Below are positions 50,031 to 58,120 of a stretch of DNA of 64,000 nucleotides, piece by piece. This stretch comes from Syntrophobacter sp963666995. GTDB lineage: Bacteria > Desulfobacterota > Syntrophobacteria > Syntrophobacterales > Syntrophobacteraceae. A program made the position numbers and the translations under genes. Below the pieces are notes generated by a model. That model was given only the letters and a program-made list of their open reading frames with translations. It made no database searches and was not told where the DNA came from. Where the stretch lies: assembly GCA_963666995.1 (NCBI GenBank), contig OY762941.1, forward strand, positions 1,240,001 to 1,304,000. The letters are read 5' to 3'. Numbering within the stretch: the stretch's first letter is position 1; each line of letters starts with the position of its first letter.

Positions 50031-51416
50031 ATGGAAGGACTGTTCGACCACGTTATGCTCTCGCGGATCCAATTTGCCGTGACGGCGCACTTTCATATTC
50101 TCTGGCCGGTTTTGACGGTGGGATTGAGCATCTTTCTGGTGCTCATGGAAGCATTATGGCTGAAGACCGGCAATGAGCTGTATTACAGGCACTGCCGCTT
50201 CTGGGGGCGCCTGTTCATGCTCAATTTCGCCGTTGGAGTCGTCACCGGGATACCCATGGAATTCCAGTTCGGGACGAACTGGAGCCGGTTTTCAGTGGCC
50301 GGCGGGGATTTCTTCGGGCACATGCTCGGGTTTGAAGCCGCAATGGCCTTTATGCTCGAAGCAACCTTTTTTGGAATCATGGCTTTCGGCTGGAAGCGGG
50401 TTTCTCCTCCGACTCATCTTTTCGCCACGAGCATGGTGGCCTTCGGCGGTTCATTGTCCGCGTTCTGGATCATGGTTGCCAATTCCTGGATGCACACTCC
50501 GACCGGGGGAGTTTTTCGCGACGGGCACTTTGTCATCCAGGACAAGTTCGGCGCTATTTTCAATCCGGACATGCCCTGGGGGGTTTCCCACATGTGGATG
50601 GCCTGCCTGGAGATATCTCTTTTCGTTATCGGAGGGATCAGCGCCTGGCACCTTCTAAAACAGCGCAATACCGGCTTCTTCCTGAAGTCTTTCAAGGTGG
50701 CCGTCCTCTCGGCGATCCTGGTCGCGCCGGTCCAGATCTGGCTCGGGCACGGGTCGGGAGGGGCCGTCCACAACCACCAGCCGGCCAAACTGGCGGCAAT
50801 CGAGGCCCACTGGGACACCAATCCGCCCGGCAAGGGAGCATCCTGGAAGATCCTCGCCTGGCCGAACCAGGCGCAGCAGAAAAACGATTGGGCTATCGAA
50901 GTCCCGGACGGCCTTAGCCTCCTGGTGACCAATTCCCTGACCGGCACCGTAAGGGGCCTCAAGGAATTTCCCCCGGAAGACCAGCCGCCCGTGTTCCCGA
51001 TCTACTATTCTTTCCGCGTCATGGCGGGAATCGGCTTCCTCCTGTGCCTTCTCATGATCTGGACGATATGGGCTTGGTACAAAGGAAAGCTTTCCACGGA
51101 ACGGATTCCGGGCGAAAAATGGCTCCTTCATTCATGGATATGGGCCGGGCCCCTGAGTTACCTTGCAATGGAGACCGGCTGGATGACGAGGGAACTGGGA
51201 CGGCAGCCGTGGGTGCTCTACAACCTCCTGCGCACCGGGGATTCGGCTACGATCATGCCTGCGGACACTGTGGGAGCTTCGCTCCTGACCTTTACGGTAT
51301 TGTATTTCCTGTTGCTCGTTCTCTTCCTGTTCTTTGCCCACCGGATCATCAGGAAAGGCCCGAGTGAAGGACCCGAGCCGGACGGTTATGCGAATTCGCC
51401 GGTCGGGCGGTCATGA
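50031..51416 (+). CDS. cydA: Cytochrome bd oxidase subunit I (CydA)
   Basis: 461 aa, GGAGAGG before the ATG. It shows LSRIQFAVTAHFHILWP (high-spin heme His), MEFQFGTNWSRFS, LEATFFGIMAFGW, MVANSWMHTPTGG and, late in the protein, RELGRQPWVLYNLLRT. About nine membrane segments. The quinol-binding Q-loop is of the short type. Together with CydB it oxidises quinol and reduces O2 to water in the inner membrane. In an otherwise anaerobic gene set this points to oxygen scavenging. The gap to cydB is 121 bp. Confidence 0.95.
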   Translation: MEGLFDHVMLSRIQFAVTAHFHILWPVLTVGLSIFLVLMEALWLKTGNELYYRHCRFWGRLFMLNFAVGVVTGIPMEFQFGTNWSRFSVAGGDFFGHMLGFEAAMAFMLEATFFGIMAFGWKRVSPPTHLFATSMVAFGGSLSAFWIMVANSWMHTPTGGVFRDGHFVIQDKFGAIFNPDMPWGVSHMWMACLEISLFVIGGISAWHLLKQRNTGFFLKSFKVAVLSAILVAPVQIWLGHGSGGAVHNHQPAKLAAIEAHWDTNPPGKGASWKILAWPNQAQQKNDWAIEVPDGLSLLVTNSLTGTVRGLKEFPPEDQPPVFPIYYSFRVMAGIGFLLCLLMIWTIWAWYKGKLSTERIPGEKWLLHSWIWAGPLSYLAMETGWMTRELGRQPWVLYNLLRTGDSATIMPADTVGASLLTFTVLYFLLLVLFLFFAHRIIRKGPSEGPEPDGYANSPVGRS

Positions 51417-51537
51417 ACCCCCCCGCGCCGGGGGCGTGTGTGCACCGTCCGTCGCACAAGGGGAGGACCTTGCGGGCGTCCGTCTCTCAACGTTGTTGTT
51501 TTGAAGGTATTTTCCCACGATCGGAAGGGAATCTCAG

Positions 51538-52584
51538 ATGGAAGCGATTGAACCTTATCTCCCGGAAATATGGCTGGTCATCATCGGTTTTTTCCTCCTT
51601 TACTACGCGGTGTCGGATGGCTTCGACCTCGGAGCCGGCATCATCTCCCTCGGCGCGGATGAAGAGGAACGCGGTTTCATCATGGGCGCCATTTCCAGCG
51701 TATGGCACGACAACCAGACATGGCTTGTTCTTCTGGGCGGGATGCTCTTCGGCGCTTTCCCTCTTTTTTACGGGCTCGTCCTTTCGTCTCTTTACATCCC
51801 GATACTGGCCATGCTTTTCGGGCTGATGTTTCGCGGCGTGTCATTCGAGTTTCGCGAGAATTCCAGCCGCCCCGCCATCTGGAGCAGATGCTTCGGACTG
51901 GGAAGCCTGGTGGTGACCCTCGCGCAGGGATTCGCCCTCGGAGGCCTGCTGAGCGGTCTCCAGGTCCAGAACGGGGTCTTCACGGGAAGCGTCTGGGGCT
52001 GGTTCAACCCATTTTCGTGCGTCGTCTCGCTCGGCGTGCTCTGCGGCTATACCATGTTGGGAGCCAACTATCTCATATTCAAGACCGAAGGCAGAATGCA
52101 GATCGTCAGCTACCGGATTTCCGGCATCACCTCAGTCCTCACCCTTACCATATCCATCATTGTCCATTTCCTCGCCGCGAAAAGATACCCGGGCATCGTC
52201 CAAAAGCTGATGACTCCGCCCGACGTCTATTACGTCTCCGCACTCCTCGTCCTTGGGGCGTTCTGCTTCATCATGCTGTTCCTCAGCCTGAGAAGCCGTC
52301 GCGGGATCACTCCCCTGTTCTGGAACGTCGGAATCATCCTTTTCTCCTTTGCCGGTCTCTCGGTCGGCATGTACCCGGACATGATCCCGAACGTGATTTC
52401 CTCACCCATCACCGTCCGCAACGCCGCGGCTTCGCCGCAAACCCTCGAATTCATGCTCGTCGTAATGATTGTCCTCATTCCGGTCATTCTGATTTACACC
52501 GGCTATAAGCATCGGGTATTCCGCGGCAAAGTGATCGAGCCGGGTCAAACAGATGGTGAAGAGCGCCGATACCGTAACCCATAG
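51538..52584 (+). CDS. cydB: Cytochrome bd oxidase subunit II (CydB)
   Basis: 348 aa. CydB features: IWLVIIGFFLLYYAVSDGFD, then LGAGIISL, SVWHDNQTWLVLLGGMLFGA, LMFRGVSFEFRE and YPDMIPNVISSPITVRNAAA. Eight or so membrane segments. It stabilises the heme-bearing CydA. No cydX-like small subunit could be identified after it; the next gene encodes a soluble DUF2795 protein. cydCD assembly genes are not in the window. Confidence 0.94.
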   Translation: MEAIEPYLPEIWLVIIGFFLLYYAVSDGFDLGAGIISLGADEEERGFIMGAISSVWHDNQTWLVLLGGMLFGAFPLFYGLVLSSLYIPILAMLFGLMFRGVSFEFRENSSRPAIWSRCFGLGSLVVTLAQGFALGGLLSGLQVQNGVFTGSVWGWFNPFSCVVSLGVLCGYTMLGANYLIFKTEGRMQIVSYRISGITSVLTLTISIIVHFLAAKRYPGIVQKLMTPPDVYYVSALLVLGAFCFIMLFLSLRSRRGITPLFWNVGIILFSFAGLSVGMYPDMIPNVISSPITVRNAAASPQTLEFMLVVMIVLIPVILIYTGYKHRVFRGKVIEPGQTDGEERRYRNP

Positions 52585-52793
52585 CGTAAATACTTCTCCA
52601 TTTTAGAAAAATACTCACTCCAAGGTATTTCAAAGGAGAACGGAATCCTGTATCGTGCCGCTAAACTCCACTGATGACAGGTTTCATTTTGGGAACGCCC
52701 GAATCGGGATGGATACCGGACCGCGCACTGGCTGCCGATCACCTGAGGATCCAGTTTTCCTCCCCGGCGGATATCGCAGAAGGGAAGGACGCC

Positions 52794-53036
52794 ATGACGA
52801 GGGGTATAAAAGGCCCGGCACCGGCAAACATCATGAAACACCTCAAGAGGATGCAATTTCCGGCGGACAAGGGCAAGATTCTTTCCCACGCCGAACGGGG
52901 GCCGGGCCCCAACACGAAAATGGTGGTGGAGATTCTCAACCGCATTCCCGAAAAGGAATACAGGTCACCAGCGGAAATAGTCGCAGAAATCGGCAGAATA
53001 AAGAGGAACGGCCCCGCAGGTCCGGACCTGCTCTGA
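52794..53036 (+). CDS. DUF2795 small protein
   Basis: 80 aa from the ATG at 52794, placed behind GGGAAGGACG; the frame extends upstream without a better start. ANIMKHLKRMQFPADKGKIL, then SHAERG and ILNRIPEKEYRSPAEIVAEI fit DUF2795, a small helical domain common in actinobacteria and delta-type bacteria. The role is unknown; the fold is thought to bind nucleic acid or protein, but I cannot support either. Unrelated to cydAB apart from position. Confidence 0.7.
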   Translation: MTRGIKGPAPANIMKHLKRMQFPADKGKILSHAERGPGPNTKMVVEILNRIPEKEYRSPAEIVAEIGRIKRNGPAGPDLL

Positions 53037-53065
53037 CCTTGCTCGACAAATATCCCTGACTGTTT

Positions 53066-53938
53066 TTATCTCTTTTTCCCGAGGGCTTCCTGATAGACCA
53101 TCCGTCTTGACAAGCCATATTGGGACGCTGTGCGCTCGACAGCTTCCTTGAGGGTAATCCCGGCTGTGTGCAGCAGGCGGGTAAGCTCTTCCCGCCAGCC
53201 CGCTTCCTCTTCAGGAAGGGCATGTTCCTCGAATGCCCCCGCCACGACCAGGGTCAGTTCCCCCCTTATCTCTCCCGAAAAATAGTCGAGGGACTCCGTC
53301 ACGGTGCCGCGAAAGACTTCTTCATATTGCTTGGTGAGTTCCCGGCCGACGGCAACGCGCCTGTCCCCCCAGGCGGTCAGGATATCCTGTAAGGTGCGCA
53401 GGAGCCTCTTGGGGGATTCATAGAGAACCAGGGTCATGCAGAGGGACCCATGGGATGCAAAGAATTTCCTCCGGTTCGGCCCGCGAGGCGGAGCAAAACC
53501 AAGGAAAGCGAACGGGTGGGTGGGCAGTCCGGAACCGACCAGGGCCGTGATGAGCGCGGTGGCTCCCGGGATTACGCACACGGAGAATCCGTGCTCGATG
53601 GCTTGCCTCGCCAGGAGCGCCCCGGGATCGGAGATTCCGGGAGTGCCGGCGTCGGTCACCAGGGCAACGTCCTGCCCCGCGCCGATGCGCCCGATCAGTT
53701 CGCGTCCCCGGACTTCCATGTTCTTTCCGTGATAGCTCGCGACCGGCCTGTGGATATCGTAATGGCTGAGCAGTTTTCTGGTGTGGCGGGTGTCCTCGGC
53801 CGCGATTAGGTGGACCGACCGCAGGGTTTCGATCGCCCTCAGGGTTATATCCGCAAGATTGCCTATGGGTGTGGCGACGATATAGAGCGTCCCGGGCGTC
53901 GAAGATGAATCGGCTTTAGTCGCAGGCTTCGAAGGCAT
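53066..53938 (-). CDS. rsmI: 16S rRNA (cytidine1402-2'-O)-methyltransferase RsmI
   Basis: 290 aa. Tetrapyrrole-methylase fold: LYIVATPIGNLADITLRAIE, LIAAEDTRHTRKLL, LVTDAGTPGISDPGALLA, VIPGATALITAL and FLGFAPPRGPNRRKF. It 2'-O-methylates C1402 of 16S rRNA using SAM, tuning the ribosomal P site. The C-terminal segment ending YGLSRRMVYQEALG resembles the usual helix-turn-helix tail. Its start overlaps the end of yraN by 23 bp. Confidence 0.94.
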   Translation of the reverse strand: MPSKPATKADSSSTPGTLYIVATPIGNLADITLRAIETLRSVHLIAAEDTRHTRKLLSHYDIHRPVASYHGKNMEVRGRELIGRIGAGQDVALVTDAGTPGISDPGALLARQAIEHGFSVCVIPGATALITALVGSGLPTHPFAFLGFAPPRGPNRRKFFASHGSLCMTLVLYESPKRLLRTLQDILTAWGDRRVAVGRELTKQYEEVFRGTVTESLDYFSGEIRGELTLVVAGAFEEHALPEEEAGWREELTRLLHTAGITLKEAVERTASQYGLSRRMVYQEALGKKR

Positions 53939-54293
53939 TGACGATCCATTTCACGTCAGGGGATTGGTCTTCCCAGGTGATGGCGATCACATCAAAACGG
54001 GCGGAATGCCGCTCGAGGCGGTTCTCTTTCAGGTACCACCGGGCAAGGAGGGTCAACCTGCGCTGCTTGACCCGGGAAACGGCTTCCTGCGGCAATCCGT
54101 GCCGCCTGCCCTTCCGGGACTTGACCTCGACAAACACGATCGTCTTCCCGTCACGCACCACAAGATCGATTTCACCCAGCCGGCATCTGAAATTCCGGGC
54201 GACCAGTTCGCAGCCCTTTGCCTCGAGGAACTCAGCGGCCAGCCTTTCGCCCTCTTTTCCCTTCTGGTATCTGTTCTCCATCGGCTGTCTCAT
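53916..54293 (-). CDS. yraN: UPF0102 (YraN) endonuclease-like protein
   Basis: 125 aa. KGKEGERLAAEFLEAKGCEL, then NFRCRLGEIDLVVRD and IVFVEVKSRKG give the Holliday-junction-resolvase-like nuclease core with Asp and ExK. This small protein is widely conserved near rnhB and rsmI, as here, and its role is not settled. Overlaps rsmI by 23 bp. A dispersed repeat lies between it and rnhB. Confidence 0.9.
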   Translation of the reverse strand: MRQPMENRYQKGKEGERLAAEFLEAKGCELVARNFRCRLGEIDLVVRDGKTIVFVEVKSRKGRRHGLPQEAVSRVKQRRLTLLARWYLKENRLERHSARFDVIAITWEDQSPDVKWIVNAFEACD

Positions 54294-54308
54294 ACCGAGT
54301 AGCGTTCA

Positions 54309-54391
54309 AGATGCCGTCAAAGAATGAAAACCGTGGGGAACTGCGTCCCCCACACCCCCACGCCGCTTCGCGGCTCAGTTTGGCGCTGCGG
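54309..54391. repeat. About 83-bp dispersed repeat, second copy
   Basis: AGATGCCGTCAAAGAATGAA, GTGGGGAACTGCGTCCCCCAC, CGCCGCTTCGCGGCTC and GTTTGGCGCTGCGGC correspond block by block to 40929-41011. It is followed by the additional hairpin-rich run to about 54450. It lies between rnhB and yraN within a minus-strand cluster. Confidence 0.7.
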
Positions 54392-54496
54392 CAGCCGCGA
54401 GCGCTGAGCGCTCGGCCTCACGCGCTTGCGCGTGTGGCCGGAATCCGGGGGCGCGGGGGAATCATTCTCCCGCTCTTTTTGGGGATCTTAAGAGTA

Positions 54497-55159
54497 TCAT
54501 CTTGAACACAAATTAGTATCAATCTCCTGCCCCCGGCACAGGACCCTGTTGAAACTTCTGCGGTGCAATGGGCAGGGGCCGTGAATGCGAAGGGCCTCGA
54601 TATGCCGGGCCGTTCCGTATCCCTTGTTCCGGTCGAAGCAATAGACGGGGTATTGGTGGTGGTACCCGCACATGAGCCGGTCTCGATGGACCTTCGCAAC
54701 AATGGATGCCGCCGCGATCGAAAGACACTTTTCATCGCCCTGAGGGATGCCCCTCTGAGGGATAAACAGCGGAAGCTCGTAGGGACCGTCTATGAGGAGG
54801 CACTCCGGAGGGATGCAGAGATTTTGAACCGCAAGGACCATGGCCTTGAAGGTGGCCTTCAGGATGTTCGTCTCGTCGATTTCGACGGCTTCGACGCATC
54901 CTATGCCAACGCCGCGCGCGCACGACAGGATGGCTTCGCAGCAGGATTCCCGTTGAGCGGCGGTGAGCTTTTTGGAATCCTTCACGTTGGGCAGGTCCGC
55001 GCCGGCGGGCAGAATGACCGCCGATGCCACCACCGGCCCGGCCAGCGGGCCGCGGCCGACTTCATCAATTCCCGCAACCAAATGAAAACCCTGTCGATAG
55101 GCTTGCTTTTCGAAGAAAAGCATGTCTACCGCCAGGGTTTCACGCGGTTCCGTTCGCAC
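54497..55159 (-). CDS. rnhB: Ribonuclease HII
   Basis: 220 aa. GIDEVGRGPLAGPVVASAVI carries the first catalytic Asp-Glu pair, VKDSKKLTAAQRE follows, then LLIDGPYELPL (Asp) and SIAAASIVAKVHRDRLM with the last acidic residue at the end of the segment. It removes RNA from RNA-DNA hybrids and misincorporated ribonucleotides. The GTG start shares its G with the rplS stop TAG. Position after rplS is the standard arrangement. Confidence 0.94.
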   Translation of the reverse strand: MRTEPRETLAVDMLFFEKQAYRQGFHLVAGIDEVGRGPLAGPVVASAVILPAGADLPNVKDSKKLTAAQRESCCEAILSCARGVGIGCVEAVEIDETNILKATFKAMVLAVQNLCIPPECLLIDGPYELPLFIPQRGIPQGDEKCLSIAAASIVAKVHRDRLMCGYHHQYPVYCFDRNKGYGTARHIEALRIHGPCPLHRRSFNRVLCRGQEIDTNLCSR

Positions 55160-55506
55160 TAGCGCTTCTCTTTGATCCGGGCGGACTTGCCGAGACGCTC
55201 GCGCAGATAGTACAGCCTTGAACGGCGGACTCGTCCGCGACGCAGTATTTCGATTTTGTCCAATTGAGGCGAATGAAGCGGGAAGATTCGCTCGACGCCC
55301 ACGCCGTAAGACACCTTTCGGACCGTGAACGTCGCTCCCATCCTGCCTTTGTGGTGACGGATCACCACTCCTTCAAACACCTGGATGCGTTCCTTGTCCC
55401 CTTCACGGATCTTCACATGGACTTTCACCGTGTCTCCGATCCGAAAAGAGGGGATGTCGGCACGCATGTGATCTCTTTCAACCATTTCAAGAACAGTCAT
55501 CCCCAT
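55159..55506 (-). CDS. rplS: 50S ribosomal protein L19
   Basis: 115 aa from the ATG at 55506 with GGAGG 6 bases upstream; a frame open to 55572 is not used. IPSFRIGDTVKVHVKIREGD, VFEGVVIRHHKG, YGVGVERIFPLHSP and VRRSRLYYLRERLGKSARI are the L19 signature. It sits at the 30S-50S interface. Part of the trmD-methyltransferase-rplS-rnhB run. Confidence 0.96.
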   Translation of the reverse strand: MGMTVLEMVERDHMRADIPSFRIGDTVKVHVKIREGDKERIQVFEGVVIRHHKGRMGATFTVRKVSYGVGVERIFPLHSPQLDKIEILRRGRVRRSRLYYLRERLGKSARIKEKR

Positions 55507-55555
55507 TTTGGTCCTCCAATCGACTTTATCGGGAGGCTCCCGCGGCCTCCGCTTA

Positions 55556-56119
55556 TTATCCTCTCTCCGCATGAAGGAGGCGATCCATCAGGATGGACGC
55601 CGCACATCGCACGGATAAGTGGTTATACCCATTCATTCCAACGATCGGCTCAAGCACGGCATCGGCTTCGCTCAAAGCTGCCGGTGCAAGGCCCCACCCC
55701 GTTCCAAGCAGCATGAGGCGGGGTTCGGAACTTCCCAGGAGCTGCCTTCGCGCTTCCCGGTGCGAAAGGCTTGTTTCAGTTCCCCTGGCACTGGTCGCCC
55801 AGACCACGGGCCGGCATCCCGTGAGCGAACACACATCCCGGACGGCCGATGCGATATCGTCCACCACTTTCAGCCGCCGCAATGCCTGGCCCCGCTCGGG
55901 GTGCAGCTCCTTTGCGATCCCCTCGCACCAGTGGCTCAGAAGCCGCCCCGAAAGGCCTTGCTGGTCCTTCAGCGGCGTTACGATGTAACACACCGGCACA
56001 TCGTAGGTGCAACACGAACGCGCCAGATCGTGAAGATCGAGGTTAGTGACCGCCGAAGCGATGATTTCGCCTTTCCGATTCAGCACGGGGTAGTGCACAA
56101 GGGCCAGATACAGAGCCAT
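55556..56119 (-). CDS. SPOUT-type RNA methyltransferase of the PF09936 group
   Basis: 187 aa. LYLALVHYPVLNRKGEIIAS and TNLDLHDLARSC open the protein, and LLLGTGWGLAPAAL followed by PIVGMNGYNHLSVRCAASIL forms the trefoil-knot SAM site. This family (Methyltrn_RNA_4) sits next to trmD in many delta-type and clostridial genomes, and its target RNA is not known to me. Its start overlaps the trmD stop by one base, so the two are probably translated together. Confidence 0.85.
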   Translation of the reverse strand: MALYLALVHYPVLNRKGEIIASAVTNLDLHDLARSCCTYDVPVCYIVTPLKDQQGLSGRLLSHWCEGIAKELHPERGQALRRLKVVDDIASAVRDVCSLTGCRPVVWATSARGTETSLSHREARRQLLGSSEPRLMLLGTGWGLAPAALSEADAVLEPIVGMNGYNHLSVRCAASILMDRLLHAERG

Positions 56120-56889
56120 CAGTCACCACCGGATCGTTTTCGTTCATCGGCCCGGGCATCGCAATCCCTCTCGGCCTCATCCAGAAGGTCGATGTCCTCT
56201 CGGGTCAAGCTCAACCGCGCGAAGAGATCCGGCCTTCGCAGCCTGGTCCTGAGAAGTGCCTGACCCCTGCGCCATCGCCGGATGACTTCATGGTGTCCCG
56301 ATAAAAGCACATCCGGAACCGAATGCCCCATGAACTCCTGCGGCCGGGTATACTGAGGATACTCCAGGACCGGTTCGGCAAAAGATTCCGATGCGGCCGA
56401 GGACGAATTGCCCAGCACTCCCGGAATCAAACGCGTCACGGCATCGGTAACCACCATGGCGGCCAGTTCGCCGCCGGTTAAAACATAATCACCGATTGAG
56501 ATCGCATCGTCCGCAAAGTGTTCGGCAATCCGCTCGTCCACACCTTCATAGCGCCCGCAGATCAGGATCAGCCGGGGAAGAAGGCTGAGACTCCACGCCA
56601 GTTCCTGGCTGAAAAGCCTTCCCTGGGGGCTCAGCAGCAATACCCTGGGCTCCGGCTCTTCCTTCCTCAATTCCTCAAGAGCGGCCACGATCGGTTCCGG
56701 CTTCATGACCATCCCTTCACCACCCCCGAACGGACGATCGTCGGTCATCTGGTGCCTGTCGACCGCAAAGTCGCGAACGTTGTGAACCCGGATCCTTATT
56801 AAGCCTCGCTCCTGAGCCTTCCCCAAAATACTGTCGCCAAGCGGCGCGGCAAACATACCGGGGAAAATGGTCAGTATGTCAAAGATCAT
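56119..56889 (-). CDS. trmD: tRNA (guanine37-N1)-methyltransferase TrmD
   Basis: 256 aa from the ATG at 56889 (GGAAGG upstream, inside the rimM end; 11-bp overlap). FDILTIFPGMFAAPLGDSIL, DDRPFGGGEGMVMKPEPI, LICGRYEGVDERIAEHF and ISIGDYVLTGGELAAMVV are diagnostic knot and substrate motifs. It methylates G37 of tRNAs and prevents frameshifting. Conserved rpsP-khpA-rimM-trmD-rplS context. Confidence 0.96.
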   Translation of the reverse strand: MIFDILTIFPGMFAAPLGDSILGKAQERGLIRIRVHNVRDFAVDRHQMTDDRPFGGGEGMVMKPEPIVAALEELRKEEPEPRVLLLSPQGRLFSQELAWSLSLLPRLILICGRYEGVDERIAEHFADDAISIGDYVLTGGELAAMVVTDAVTRLIPGVLGNSSSAASESFAEPVLEYPQYTRPQEFMGHSVPDVLLSGHHEVIRRWRRGQALLRTRLRRPDLFARLSLTREDIDLLDEAERDCDARADERKRSGGD

Positions 56890-57394
56890 CAACCAGGCCT
56901 TCCGGCAGATCGACAACCATCCGCCCCCGTTCCAAATCCACCTCGCAAATGACTCCCTCTATGGCGGGAATGAGTATTTCCTTCCCTTCGCGGTCTACGA
57001 CATACACGTCGTTGCTGCCCGTCTCGATGATTTTCTGAAGGATACCGATCCTGTCACCGTCCGGTGTTTCCGCGATGAGCCCGATGAGCTGAAAGTGGTA
57101 ATATTCGCCATCGGACGTGGGCGGGAGGCGATCCTCGGGGATGAAGATCTCTTCTCCTACAAATGATTGTGCCTGATCGATACTCGCAATCTCTTCAAAA
57201 CTGCATACGAGCGCTTTTCCCTGCGGCCTGCAGGCGGACAGGGTCAACGCAACGGTTCCACCCGGGCTCAGGAAGAGCTTATCCCCCGCACCCTGTGCAA
57301 ACAGGGTTTCTCCATAGGGGTGGACCTTCAAGGCCCCCCGAATCCCGTGGGTGCGTTGGATCTTCCCCACAGGAATAAGGCAAGGCTCTTTCAC
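56879..57394 (-). CDS. rimM: 16S rRNA processing/ribosome maturation factor RimM
   Basis: 171 aa. IPVGKIQRTHGIRGALKVHP is the classic N-terminal PRC-type start. IASIDQAQSFVGEEIFIPED, DGEYYHFQLIGL and the C-terminal VEREGKEILIPAI-like segment (VDREGKEILIPAIEGVI) complete the two beta-barrel domains. It assists 30S head assembly by binding S19. Five bases from khpA and overlapping trmD. Confidence 0.94.
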   Translation of the reverse strand: MKEPCLIPVGKIQRTHGIRGALKVHPYGETLFAQGAGDKLFLSPGGTVALTLSACRPQGKALVCSFEEIASIDQAQSFVGEEIFIPEDRLPPTSDGEYYHFQLIGLIAETPDGDRIGILQKIIETGSNDVYVVDREGKEILIPAIEGVICEVDLERGRMVVDLPEGLVDDL

Positions 57395-57398
57395 AACC

Positions 57399-57632
57399 TC
57401 ACTCTATAATTTCCAGAACGGCCCGTTTCCGTATCTTGGTTGAAGCGGCGCTAAGGATCGTTCGCATTGCACGGGCGGTTCGCCCCTGTTTTCCTATCAC
57501 CTTGCCGAGGTCTTCTTTCGCTACTCTCAGTTCGATCACAGAAGTCTGCTCGCCTTCGATTTCCGAAACCTTCACGTTTTCAGGACTATCCACTAAAGCC
57601 CGTGCCATAAATTCGATCAATTCCTTCAACAT
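57399..57632 (-). CDS. khpA: KH-domain RNA-binding protein KhpA
   Basis: 77 aa. LKELIEFMARALVDSPENVK, then IELRVAKEDLGKVIGKQGRTARAMR with the GKQG loop of the KH fold. This small protein lies between rpsP and rimM in most bacteria and binds RNA, often with KhpB. 40 bp separate it from rpsP. Confidence 0.94.
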   Translation of the reverse strand: MLKELIEFMARALVDSPENVKVSEIEGEQTSVIELRVAKEDLGKVIGKQGRTARAMRTILSAASTKIRKRAVLEIIE

Positions 57633-57672
57633 GGTGACCTCCGGATTTCCTGCGCCACATTAACCGCATCAT

Positions 57673-57933
57673 CTAGGAAGCTTCAGTTACAGCCGGACCT
57701 CCATACTTACGAATCAGACTCCGAACCGTATCCGTGGGTTCTGCGCCTTGCTGGAGCCAATACTGAAGCCTCTCGGAATTGATCTTCACTTCAGCCGTGT
57801 CCGGCAAGGGGTTGTAGGTACCGATGTGTTCAATGAAGCGACCGTCTCGGGGCGCCTCGGATGAAGCAACCACGATCTTATAAAAAGGTCTCTTTTTTCT
57901 TCCTCCACGCGCTAAACGTATACGCACTGCCAT
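57673..57933 (-). CDS. rpsP: 30S ribosomal protein S16
   Basis: 86 aa. MAVRIRLARGGRKKRPFYKI, then RDGRFIEHIGTYNPLP and LQYWLQQGAEPTDTVRSLI identify S16. First gene of the ribosome-related run after ffh; the 187-bp gap to ffh may carry a promoter. Confidence 0.96.
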   Translation of the reverse strand: MAVRIRLARGGRKKRPFYKIVVASSEAPRDGRFIEHIGTYNPLPDTAEVKINSERLQYWLQQGAEPTDTVRSLIRKYGGPAVTEAS

Positions 57934-58029
57934 GATTTGTGTGTTTCCTCCTGATTAAAGCTTCGCATTCAACCGAAACCGAGCCGCGGATGCCTTCGGC
58001 CCGTTGTGGATATCGAATGGGAAATTCAC

Positions 58030-58043
58030 CTGATTTAAATCAG
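58030..58043. promoter_or_regulatory. Perfect 14-bp palindrome between ffh and rpsP
   Basis: CTGATTTAAATCAG, in the 187-bp spacer on the rpsP side. It could be an operator for the rpsP-trmD run, but no binding family can be named. Confidence 0.3.
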
Positions 58044-58120
58044 TTACACCAAACATCGCACCTTCCGTCCATCCAGGCGCGAATGCCGCAAATAAATTTA
58101 TATACAGTATCCGGCGGGAA

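Noticed and set aside
52600..52660. AT-rich inverted repeat after cydB as a terminator
   Set aside because: The stem is imperfect and there is no T tract in the right place.
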